Origin: JBFKOL01 sp041628815
Lineage (GTDB): Bacteria; Bacteroidota; Bacteroidia; Chitinophagales; Saprospiraceae
Reading direction: 5' to 3'
Length of the DNA stretch: 6,360 nucleotides
NCBI GenBank assembly: GCA_041628815.1
Contig: JBFKOL010000266.1
Coordinates: 1 to 6,360 of the forward strand
Shown: positions 1-5,705 of the stretch, in pieces
How positions within the stretch are numbered: position 1 is the stretch's first letter
How the letters are laid out: every line of letters begins with the position of its first letter
The notes under the pieces: model-generated
The model's input: only the letters and a program-made list of their open reading frames with translations
What the model was told of the DNA's origin: nothing
The model's database searches: none
Position numbers and translations under genes: made by a program

Positions 1-590
1 GCAAAGGCAGCCCCAAAATCCCCTGGATTGACAAGGTTCGAAATGCTGTTACTCCGGCAGCAACGCTGATAGGCAATCATAAAATCGCCACCATCAATAT
101 TCAGTTCTATGTCAAATTCATAGATAGCCCTTTCCACAAAAATACCCGGCGGCGTGATCAGACAGGGTTGTGTGTTGGGCTCTACTGTTTCGCGGAATGT
201 ATACCTGAGGGGAGGCGTCTTGCCAACGTAGGACCAGTTGGCACCATTGGAGGCTCTCCATATCCCAAATTCAGCTCCTGCATTATTTGAGCGGGGTCCC
301 CCGTCAAAATCCGCACCATCGGGATCCCTGCCATCACGGTACATCTGGAATTCGAAATGTAGTAGGATGCGATTGTTGATGGTGTCCAGGGTTACACATT
401 CATAAAACACATCTCCACCAATGATATGTCTGGCAGTCGACTTATTCGCAATGAATAAGATTACCAAGAATATCAATATATATTTAGAACTTTGCACCGC
501 TTTCTTGATTAAGCATATGAGTACCCGTACTTCAGAATGGGTATGTTGTAGAACGTATGAGACTAAGGTAGTGTTTTGTAGAATTTTCAT
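1..590 (-). CDS. N-terminal part of a large secreted surface protein (T9SS/gliding-associated type), cut by window edge
   Basis: An open frame runs from an ATG at 590 off the left edge (196 codons visible). A hydrophobic stretch at residues 38-48 ends in S-T-A, a good signal peptidase I site, followed at once by R-HIIGGDV. This opening, together with YxC at 63-65 and YQRCCR at 174-179 followed by a NPGD turn (188-191), resembles from memory the N-terminal domain of very long Bacteroidota proteins that carry PKD-like repeats and a C-terminal gliding-motility/type IX sorting domain. The repeats and sorting domain would lie outside the window. The protein is expected at the cell surface or secreted; its specific role is unknown. 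The start is uncertain. ATG 590 is the only in-frame ATG before the signal peptide, but it gives a 36-residue n-region and lies 3 bp from the divergent start at 594. A GTG at 497 (VQSSKYIL...) would give a normal-length signal peptide and leave room for promoters, and I slightly favour it biologically. Confidence 0.72.
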   Translation of the reverse strand, partial: MKILQNTTLVSYVLQHTHSEVRVLICLIKKAVQSSKYILIFLVILFIANKSTARHIIGGDVFYECVTLDTINNRILLHFEFQMYRDGRDPDGADFDGGPRSNNAGAEFGIWRASNGANWSYVGKTPPLRYTFRETVEPNTQPCLITPPGIFVERAIYEFDIELNIDGGDFMIAYQRCCRSNSISNLVNPGDFGAAF

Positions 591-593
591 GAA

Positions 594-1187
594 ATGAGGG
601 AAATTGACGTATTAACAGATACTTTAAAGGAAGAAGTTGGCCGAACAGCGATGGCTTTGAAACAAGGCAAAGTGATCCTCTATCCCACCGACACCATCTG
701 GGGACTGGGCTGTGATGTAACCAATAAAAGTGCGGTCGACCGAATTTACGAAATCAAGCAACGCGATCGCGATAACCCATTGATCATCCTTGTAGACGGT
801 ATATCTATGCTGAAACGTTACGTGCCGCGTCTGCATCCCAGGATAGAAACCCTACTGTGGTATCACAAACGGCCACTTACAGTTGTCTATAAGGAAGTGA
901 TTGACCTGCCGCAGCACATTTTGGCAAGTGACGGTTCGGTGGCCATAAGAATTTGTAAGGACGTGTTCTGCAATGGCGTAATAGCTATGTTCGGACGTCC
1001 CATCGTTTCTACATCCGCTAACAGGAGCGGACAGCCTTTTCCGGGATCTTTTGACGAAATAGACCCCGATCTTGTAAATGAAGCAGATTACGTAGTGCCG
1101 TCTCACTGGGAAAGAAAAACAAGCAAAGAACCCTCGATCATTGCTACCTACAACCATAAAGGAGAACTTGAATTTATCAGAGAATAG
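594..1187 (+). CDS. L-threonylcarbamoyladenylate synthase family protein (Sua5/YciO/YrdC)
   Basis: The protein has 197 aa, the usual size for the single-domain (TsaC/YciO-like) branch lacking the C-terminal Sua5 domain. Family marks are KVILYPTDTIWGLGCD at 26-41, the K-x-R substrate-binding motif KQR at 55-57 followed by NPL, RPLTVVY at 93-99, a DGSVAIRI strand at 113-120, and the STSAN signature at 139-143. The family condenses threonine, bicarbonate and ATP to threonylcarbamoyl-AMP, the first step of the t6A37 modification of ANN-decoding tRNAs in the cytoplasm. Members of the YciO subgroup look alike and their activity is less certain, so no symbol is given. ATG 594 is chosen because the conserved core begins near residue 26 and the next Met (20) would remove the N-terminal helix. 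The 3' end overlaps the convergent protease gene by 11 bp. No strong promoter was recognised upstream; a weak TTG (546-548) and GTGTTTTG (571-578) pair is the best candidate. Confidence 0.9.
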   Translation: MREIDVLTDTLKEEVGRTAMALKQGKVILYPTDTIWGLGCDVTNKSAVDRIYEIKQRDRDNPLIILVDGISMLKRYVPRLHPRIETLLWYHKRPLTVVYKEVIDLPQHILASDGSVAIRICKDVFCNGVIAMFGRPIVSTSANRSGQPFPGSFDEIDPDLVNEADYVVPSHWERKTSKEPSIIATYNHKGELEFIRE

Positions 1188-2709
1188 CGTCGAGGACCGA
1201 TTGGTTGTCTTTCGGGCTGAAAAGTTGATAAACTTCCCATACCCAAGGATCAAGTACATCTGCTGGAGGAATGCCTCCGCCGGGATGCTGTGATCTCCAG
1301 AGACTCCACATGAGCTTTCTTTGTAAAACTTTTTCACAGCCATCGCGATCGATCTGATCTCCAAGTGCTTTTTCAATGACTTGCACGGATCCATTTTCCT
1401 TCAAGGGATCTGAGAGGATAGAAGATAACATCATGGCGCTGCCGCCCGGAGCAGTCAATAACAAATTAAACAGATCACTTTTTCTCCAAAGACATGAATC
1501 GCCCTTGAGTTCCACATCGGGTGAGATGCCATTATGTGATGGAAGTTTGCGCTTCAAACGGACCGAATACCGAATGGAATCTGGTAGTGTTTCATCCGTG
1601 CGGTTTATACTGCGTCCACTCGGTAATACGTACTCACCAACAGTCAGGTTGATGGCACCCCGATTGCTGAGATCGTATTTTTGCTGGATCAATCCTTTTC
1701 CATAAGAAGGCTTTCCGACAATAATGGCCCTGTCGTGGTCTTGTAGAGCACCTGCCAATATTTCACTGGCAGAAGCTGAATTCTCGTTGATCAATACAGC
1801 AATGTCTTCAATCCGTAGAAATCCTCTTCCATTGGAACGAAAGGAGCGAATTTTCCCCCTGGCATCTTTGGTTGAAGCCAGCAGTACATCCGGTTGCTCG
1901 ATGAGCTGATTGAGTATTTTAACTGTTTCACTTAATATTCCGCCGGGGTTGTCCCTCACATCAATGATTAGACCGTTGACGCTCGCTCCTATCATTCCGT
2001 ATCTGTCAAAGGACTCCATAAACGATGCAAATGTCCCATTGCTGAACCTTCTTATGGACACCAACAGTGTAGAACTGTCCGGCAAAAGGAACGCTTCGAC
2101 AAGAGGGCTGTTGACTCGGCCTACCACCACATTGGCTTCATGTATCATTTTTGTTTGGAAACCGTACCATTTCATCCGAATCGTGTCTCCGACGGGCTTC
2201 GAAGAAAGTTGCGTTATCGAATCTCGAGTCAGGGCAAACCCCGTCACTCTCACACCATCCATAGATAAGAGTATATCGCCCCTTCGCAATCCAGCCTTAT
2301 CCACAGGACTGTCATTGTAGACTGCCGTGATCACCAAAGTATCCGGTGTTTGATAATATTCAAATCCCAGGCCCTCATAAGTTCCGGAAATGTATTGATC
2401 AAATCGCTCATCGACTTCTTCAGCCAGATAGACCGAATATGGATCCAGTTGTCGCATTATATGCGATATTGCTTCGTCAGTGAGCTGTGTATAATCCGGA
2501 TGACCGTAGTATTGTTCTCGGATATGAGAGACGGCTTCAATAATTGCATCGGTAGGATCGGCTTTGGCCCGTCTAATCAACAGATCGCTTTCCAGGCTCT
2601 CCGAAAGGCGAAATCCTGCCATCAGCGATATAATGCTCACCAAGGCAATAAATAAAGGAAGGTAAATAATTTTATATGAATTGTTAATATTATTCAATAG
2701 AATAGCCAA
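1177..2709 (-). CDS. S41 family C-terminal processing peptidase (CtpA/Prc-like), membrane-anchored
   Basis: The protein has 510 aa. An N-terminal membrane segment (about residues 14-32) anchors it, with the rest predicted in the periplasm. The order of regions is a helical S41 N-terminal part (about 50-110, with the LDPYSVYL motif at 88-95), a PDZ domain (about 112-190, with GLRRGDILLSMDG at 140-152), and the S41 core. The core has VRDNPGGIL at 251-259, the nucleophile region NSASASEI at 310-317, and GKPSYGKG at 332-339. Spacing to characterised Prc/CtpA enzymes points to Ser313 and Lys338 as the Ser-Lys dyad, supported by Asp324 and Gln342, so the enzyme looks active. The family cleaves substrates near their C-termini for envelope protein processing and quality control. 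The last 110 residues, beyond the protease core, are rich in Trp and Pro and I cannot assign them. ATG 2709 directly precedes the membrane segment. The stop lies inside the end of the convergent Sua5-type gene. Confidence 0.93.
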   Translation of the reverse strand: MAILLNNINNSYKIIYLPLFIALVSIISLMAGFRLSESLESDLLIRRAKADPTDAIIEAVSHIREQYYGHPDYTQLTDEAISHIMRQLDPYSVYLAEEVDERFDQYISGTYEGLGFEYYQTPDTLVITAVYNDSPVDKAGLRRGDILLSMDGVRVTGFALTRDSITQLSSKPVGDTIRMKWYGFQTKMIHEANVVVGRVNSPLVEAFLLPDSSTLLVSIRRFSNGTFASFMESFDRYGMIGASVNGLIIDVRDNPGGILSETVKILNQLIEQPDVLLASTKDARGKIRSFRSNGRGFLRIEDIAVLINENSASASEILAGALQDHDRAIIVGKPSYGKGLIQQKYDLSNRGAINLTVGEYVLPSGRSINRTDETLPDSIRYSVRLKRKLPSHNGISPDVELKGDSCLWRKSDLFNLLLTAPGGSAMMLSSILSDPLKENGSVQVIEKALGDQIDRDGCEKVLQRKLMWSLWRSQHPGGGIPPADVLDPWVWEVYQLFSPKDNQSVLDAIL

Positions 2710-2803
2710 TTGTTGTGAATAAGATCAAACATTTAGACCATTGGTAAACTACCTGACAATAAATATTTTGTTCTTTTACCGTTAATTGGATGCAATATCA
2801 AAA

Positions 2804-2818
2804 GATCGGATAACTTTA
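2804..2818 (+). promoter_or_regulatory. Candidate -7 element (TAACTTTA) for the AsnC/Lrp gene
   Basis: TAACTTTA at 2811-2818 matches the Bacteroidota -7 consensus TAnnTTTG except for the last base. A TTG at 2786-2788 lies 22 bp upstream, inside the 17-23 bp spacer range reported for Flavobacterium. The predicted start of transcription would be near 2825, leaving a leader of about 28 nt before the ATG at 2853. Inferred from motif match only. Confidence 0.35.
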
Positions 2819-2852
2819 AAGCGAAATTTGTCAACTCCCTTAAACTTTTCAT

Positions 2853-3347
2853 ATGAAGTCAAAATATGACCTCGATCATATTGACCTTCAGATCATTTCC
2901 ATTATGCTCGAGGATGCCAAGACATCTTATGCAGAAATCGGGCAGAAATTATTTGTATCTGGAGGAACAGTTCATGTCAGGTTGAAAAAACTTAGCGAAC
3001 TCGGTATCATCACAGGCTCCAAGTTGAAAGTCGATTTCTCAAAACTTGGATTCGATATCATCGCCTTTATCGGAATATTCCTTGAGAAGAGTCAACTCTA
3101 TCAGAATGTTGTTGAAAACTTACGTGCGATTCCCGAGGTGATATCTGCTCACTACACCACTGGAAACTACAGTATTTTTGCCCAAATCGTTTGCAAGGAT
3201 ACCGAACACCTTCGAAACGTGTTATCGAATAAGATTCAGGTTATTGACGGTATTCAACGTACAGAGACTTTCATTTCTCTGGAAGAATCCATTAACCGTC
3301 CTCCTGAAGTAATCAGTCCAGCAGAATTGGCAGAAAAGAAAAAATAG
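2853..3347 (+). CDS. Lrp/AsnC family transcriptional regulator
   Basis: The protein has 164 aa, the usual length for the family. The N-terminal winged helix-turn-helix (about 5-56) begins with LDHIDLQIISIMLEDAK, typical of AsnC proteins; helix two is SYAEIGQKL (25-33) and the recognition helix SGGTVHVRLKKL (36-47). The RAM/AsnC effector and oligomerisation domain follows (about 66-145), with GNYSIFAQIVCKD at 104-116 and IDGIQRTETFISL at 131-143. A charged tail of about 20 residues ends in EKKK. Family members form dimers and octamers, bind small molecules, often amino acids, and act as local or global regulators. The SGGTVHVR variety is well conserved in Bacteroidota, but I know of no firm target. 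It is divergent from the S41 protease gene across 143 bp, so regulation of that gene or of itself is possible but not shown. Its 3' end is 16 bp from that of rpoD. Confidence 0.93.
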   Translation: MKSKYDLDHIDLQIISIMLEDAKTSYAEIGQKLFVSGGTVHVRLKKLSELGIITGSKLKVDFSKLGFDIIAFIGIFLEKSQLYQNVVENLRAIPEVISAHYTTGNYSIFAQIVCKDTEHLRNVLSNKIQVIDGIQRTETFISLEESINRPPEVISPAELAEKKK

Positions 3348-3363
3348 AAAAGAAGTTACTCGT

Positions 3364-4233
3364 TCAGGAGCCGAGATAGTGTTTCAACAATTTGCTCCTC
3401 GAACTGGATCGCAGTTTGTTAATGGCCTTGTCTTTAATCTGTCGAACTCTTTCACGGGTCAATCCGAATCTCTCGCCAATGTCTTCAAGTGACATGGGGT
3501 GATCCACACCAATTCCAAAATACAACTTGATTACATCCATTTGTCTATCAGTCAAGGTACCCAGTGACCGTTCTATCTCTGTGCGCAATGACTCACTATA
3601 CTCGAGGCCGGAGTCGGTGGTTGGTGTTGCGCTGTTTTCGAGTACATCAAGCAAAGAGTTGTCTTCACCATCCACAAAGGGTGCATCCATAGAAACATGA
3701 CGTGCCGCGACACCCAGTGTTGTCTCGACTTCTTCGGTCGGTATTTCGAGAAGTTCGGCCAACTCATTGGCCGAAGGCTCTCTTTCATATTCTTGTTCCA
3801 ACTCTGAGAAGGCGCGGTTGATCTTGTTCAGAGAACCAACTTTGTTCAGTGGCAACCTAACGATGCGCGATTGTTCCGCTAAAGCCTGTAAAATCGATTG
3901 ACGGATCCACCAAACAGCGTATGAAATGAACTTGAACCCCCTGGTCTCATCAAATCTTTGAGCTGCTTTGATCAATCCCAGGTTTCCTTCGTTGATCAGG
4001 TCACTCAGTGACAATCCCTGATTCTGGTATTGTTTTGCTACGGATACAACAAACCGCAAATTGGCTTTTGTCAATCGTTCAAGGGCATCCTGGTCACCTT
4101 CTTTGATCTTTTTGGCCAGATCCACCTCCTCTTCTGGAGTAAGCAGATCGACTTTGCCGATTTCTTGAAGGTATTTTTCTAATGATTGGCTTTCTCGGTT
4201 GGTGATGGATTTGGTAATCTTCAGCTGCCTCAT
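3364..4233 (-). CDS. rpoD: Primary RNA polymerase sigma factor, sigma-70 group (RpoD/SigA)
   Basis: The protein has 289 aa, matching the short primary sigma factor of Bacteroidota, which lacks the long region 1.1 and non-conserved region of proteobacterial RpoD. Region 1.2 spans about 14-47 (SLEKYLQEIGKVDLLTPEEE). Region 2 spans about 50-120 and holds the core-binding DLINEGNLGLIKA (78-90) and the -10 recognition and melting stretch FKFISYAVWWIRQSI (100-114). Region 3 spans about 128-205. Region 4 spans about 218-275, with a C-terminal helix-turn-helix at 248-267 (SLEDIGERFGLTRERVRQIK). All functional regions are intact. It directs housekeeping transcription from TTG/TAnnTTTG promoters in this phylum. 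ATG 4233 gives MRQLKITKSITNRES, the usual opening of the family. The gene is transcribed alone: it is convergent with the AsnC-type gene and divergent from the START-like gene. Confidence 0.96.
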   Translation of the reverse strand: MRQLKITKSITNRESQSLEKYLQEIGKVDLLTPEEEVDLAKKIKEGDQDALERLTKANLRFVVSVAKQYQNQGLSLSDLINEGNLGLIKAAQRFDETRGFKFISYAVWWIRQSILQALAEQSRIVRLPLNKVGSLNKINRAFSELEQEYEREPSANELAELLEIPTEEVETTLGVAARHVSMDAPFVDGEDNSLLDVLENSATPTTDSGLEYSESLRTEIERSLGTLTDRQMDVIKLYFGIGVDHPMSLEDIGERFGLTRERVRQIKDKAINKLRSSSRSKLLKHYLGS

Positions 4234-4438
4234 AAATCAGGACTTCGTGTAATTCTAAATTTGGAAGAAAGAGGTCAAAGATAGGTCGTTTTCATAAAAA
4301 ATGCATAAATCTTTACCCTGTGAGGAATGAATTAGTGGCTGAAAATTGTGACTAAAAATTTTGATTCCATCATTTTTTATTTTTTATTGCCGCTCTTGAA
4401 AGACACCCGTATCAGGGAGTCACCGGATAACCATATTG
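4234..4438. other. 205-bp AT-rich divergent intergenic region between rpoD and the START-like gene
   Basis: This is the longest gene-free stretch. It contains the rpoD -7 element (4276-4283), two close T6 runs (about 4372-4386), and an imperfect inverted repeat GACACCC (4402-4408) / GGGAGTC (4415-4421) with a 6-nt loop and one mismatch, just upstream of the START-like start. A near match AAATTTTG to the -7 consensus lies around 4356-4363 and could serve the plus strand. No open frame of note is seen. Confidence 0.5.
4276..4283 (-). promoter_or_regulatory. Perfect Bacteroidota -7 element (TATCTTTG) upstream of rpoD
   Basis: On the minus strand 4283 to 4276 reads TATCTTTG, a full match to TAnnTTTG. 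Transcription would start near 4269, giving a leader of about 36 nt before the rpoD ATG at 4233. No clear TTG is found at the -33 position; the stretch there is T-rich (TTTATGCATTTTTTATG). The match suggests that rpoD is read by its own housekeeping holoenzyme, which is an inference. Confidence 0.5.
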
Positions 4439-4816
4439 ATGAGCAGGGTAAAATTTGATCAAGAGTTTATTTTTAGGGCTTCACCAGCAATCTTATATAA
4501 ATTCATCACCACACCTTCGTGCCTGGTAAGATGGTTTTGTGATGGTGTTGATATACAAGAGGAGATCTTTACATTTGAATGGCAAGGCGCTGCAGAATCA
4601 GCCGAAATGGTGGATGATATAGAGGAGGAAAGAGTGCGGTTTGTCTGGGATGGAGCTGAAGATGGGGAATTTCTTGAATTCCACATGTACAAATCCGATG
4701 TGACCAACGAAACCATCTTAGAAATTACAGATTTCTGTGATGACGACGAAGTAGATGAGCAAAAAGACTACTGGTCCACGCTGATCAATCAACTAAAAAT
4801 AGAAACCGGAGGATAG
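4439..4816 (+). CDS. START-like domain protein (Bacteroidota type)
   Basis: The protein has 125 aa and is strongly acidic. It opens with MSRVKFDQEFIFRASPAILY and has the TPSCLVRWFCDGV stretch (25-37), which corresponds to the TPSGLSEWFAD-like motif of this family, then EEIFTFEWQG (41-50), RVRFVWDG (65-72), EFLEFHMY (77-84) and a C-terminal helix after ITDFCDDDE (96-104). These fit the beta strands and long terminal helix of the START/Bet v1 (AHSA1-like) fold, which encloses a hydrophobic cavity; ligand and role are unknown. No signal peptide is seen, so it is expected in the cytoplasm. ATG 4439 is chosen over the in-frame TTG at 4436 immediately before it, because family members start M-S-[RK]-V-K-F. 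It is divergent from rpoD, and its last codons form one arm of a hairpin shared with the convergent hydratase gene. Confidence 0.88.
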   Translation: MSRVKFDQEFIFRASPAILYKFITTPSCLVRWFCDGVDIQEEIFTFEWQGAAESAEMVDDIEEERVRFVWDGAEDGEFLEFHMYKSDVTNETILEITDFCDDDEVDEQKDYWSTLINQLKIETGG

Positions 4817-4826
4817 AGAGCCTCCG
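4794..4826 (-). terminator. Candidate intrinsic terminator of the enoyl-CoA hydratase gene, inside the START-like 3' end
   Basis: The inverted repeat CGGAGG (4807-4812) / CCTCCG (4821-4826) has an 8-nt loop. Read on the minus strand, it starts 9 nt past the hydratase stop and is followed by GTTTCTATTTTT, a U-rich tail. The tail and one stem arm are coding sequence of the convergent START-like gene. In the plus direction the hairpin is followed by TTGATGGCTTATTT, a poor tail, so termination there is less likely. The stem is only 6 bp, though GC-rich. Confidence 0.5.
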
Positions 4827-4834
4827 TTGATGGC

Positions 4835-5614
4835 TTATTTCCAGAATTCGGGTTTGCGTTTTTCTAAGAATGCCGATAGTCCCTCCCGGGCCTCCCCGCT
4901 TTGAGTCAGTTCCGCGAACAGTTCTTTTTCTTTTTCAAAGCCTCCTCTCTCGTGGTGGACATGCGCATTAAGACACCTGATTGCATACGTCACCGCTTTA
5001 GGTCCCTTGGCACCTATGACAGAGATCATATCCGTGGCGCTCTTGATCAGATTTTCTCGCTCGACAACCTTGTTAACAAGGCCGAGTCGTTCAGCAGTCG
5101 AAGCGTCAATGAAGGCCGATGTAAGTATATATTCCATCGCTTTGGTCCTTCCTATGTAGCGAACCAGCCTTTGGGTGCCGCCATAACCAGGAATCAGGCC
5201 CAATCCCAGCTCTGGCAGGCCGAATCGAACTGAAGGGGTCGCAAGTCTCAGATGACACGCCATGGCAAGTTCACAACCCCCGCCTAAAGCAAAACCATCA
5301 ACGGCTGCTACAACTGGCCTGTGAAAGTTTTCGATGAGACCGAAAACCCTGTGCCCTCTCGCAACCAGTTCCACCGCAGATTTTTTATCGAGCGTGGCCA
5401 ATTCAGCGATGTCTGCTCCGGCTGCAAATGCTTTCTCGCCAGCTCCTGATGGTACAACACCATCAAGTCTGCTATATTTGTTGTAATCGGTCTGGAAGAA
5501 TCTTTCCAATTCTTCAAATACAGCTTTGTTCAAGGCGTTCAACGCTTTGGGCCTGTTGATCTCGATATGTACGGCATACCCTATTTCCTCGATTTTTAAA
5601 TTGTTGTTGAGCAT
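4835..5614 (-). CDS. Enoyl-CoA hydratase / crotonase family protein
   Basis: The protein has 259 aa, the usual length of the single-domain crotonase family. Marks are INRPKALNALN at 19-29, the first oxyanion-hole region AFAAGADIAEL at 62-72, GFALGGGCELAMAC at 107-120, FGLPELGLGLIPGYGGTQRL at 131-150 and the C-terminal FLEKRKPEF. Glu115 and Glu135 align with the two catalytic glutamates of hydratases (Glu144 and Glu164 in the rat mitochondrial enzyme), so water addition to 2-enoyl-CoA, as in beta-oxidation or crotonyl-CoA metabolism, is likely; chain-length preference cannot be read. The strand before the oxyanion loop reads GVVPSGAGEKAF, where relatives usually have V-I-I-T-G. ATG 5614 fits the family start. 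It is divergent from the HtrA-type gene and has no co-directional neighbour that would name its pathway. Confidence 0.92.
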   Translation of the reverse strand: MLNNNLKIEEIGYAVHIEINRPKALNALNKAVFEELERFFQTDYNKYSRLDGVVPSGAGEKAFAAGADIAELATLDKKSAVELVARGHRVFGLIENFHRPVVAAVDGFALGGGCELAMACHLRLATPSVRFGLPELGLGLIPGYGGTQRLVRYIGRTKAMEYILTSAFIDASTAERLGLVNKVVERENLIKSATDMISVIGAKGPKAVTYAIRCLNAHVHHERGGFEKEKELFAELTQSGEAREGLSAFLEKRKPEFWK

Positions 5615-5639
5615 ACAATTTTCTGTTTGTTCGCGTTTA

Positions 5640-5667
5640 TAAAGTTACTTATCCTACGGGATTACAA
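5640..5667 (-). promoter_or_regulatory. Candidate promoter of the enoyl-CoA hydratase gene (TTG-N17-TAACTTTA)
   Basis: On the minus strand TAACTTTA (5647 to 5640) matches TAnnTTTG in all but the last base, and a TTG lies 17 bp upstream (about 5667 to 5665). Both element and spacing fit the Bacteroidota housekeeping promoter. Transcription would start near 5633, about 19 nt before the ATG at 5614. The same octamer precedes the AsnC-type gene. Confidence 0.45.
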
Positions 5668-5675
5668 CGTCATTA

Positions 5676-5683
5676 TAGCTTTG
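5676..5683 (+). promoter_or_regulatory. Perfect Bacteroidota -7 element (TAGCTTTG) upstream of the HtrA-type gene
   Basis: TAGCTTTG fully matches TAnnTTTG. Transcription would begin near 5690, about 16 nt before the proposed TTG start at 5706. No TTG was found at the matching -33 distance, so the promoter is incomplete by motif. Its position supports the upstream start codon rather than the internal ATG at 5766. Confidence 0.5.
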
Positions 5684-5705
5684 TTTGGATTGAAAAATTG
5701 GAGAT

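Noticed and set aside
891..900. RPLTVVY in the Sua5-type protein in place of the GPLT of many family members
   Set aside because: Bacteroidota members of this family, as far as I recall them, commonly have [KR]PLT here, so it is not a defect.
852..1394. 180-codon minus-strand open frame
   Set aside because: It lies across the Sua5-type gene and the end of the S41 gene, both of which show clear family motifs; its translation shows no recognisable domain.
1910..2320. 136-codon plus-strand open frame, with neighbours at 1376-1705, 1724-1909 and 2350-2655
   Set aside because: All are antisense to the S41 protease, which is complete with its catalytic residues; they are frame shadows.
3348..3400. 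Possible hairpin terminator between the AsnC-type gene and rpoD (CTCG...CGAG followed by a T-rich stretch on the minus strand)
   Set aside because: The stem is only 4 bp with a 9-nt loop; the T-rich stretch is suggestive but not enough to call.
4901..5233. 110-codon plus-strand open frame
   Set aside because: It is antisense to the enoyl-CoA hydratase and shows no motif of its own.
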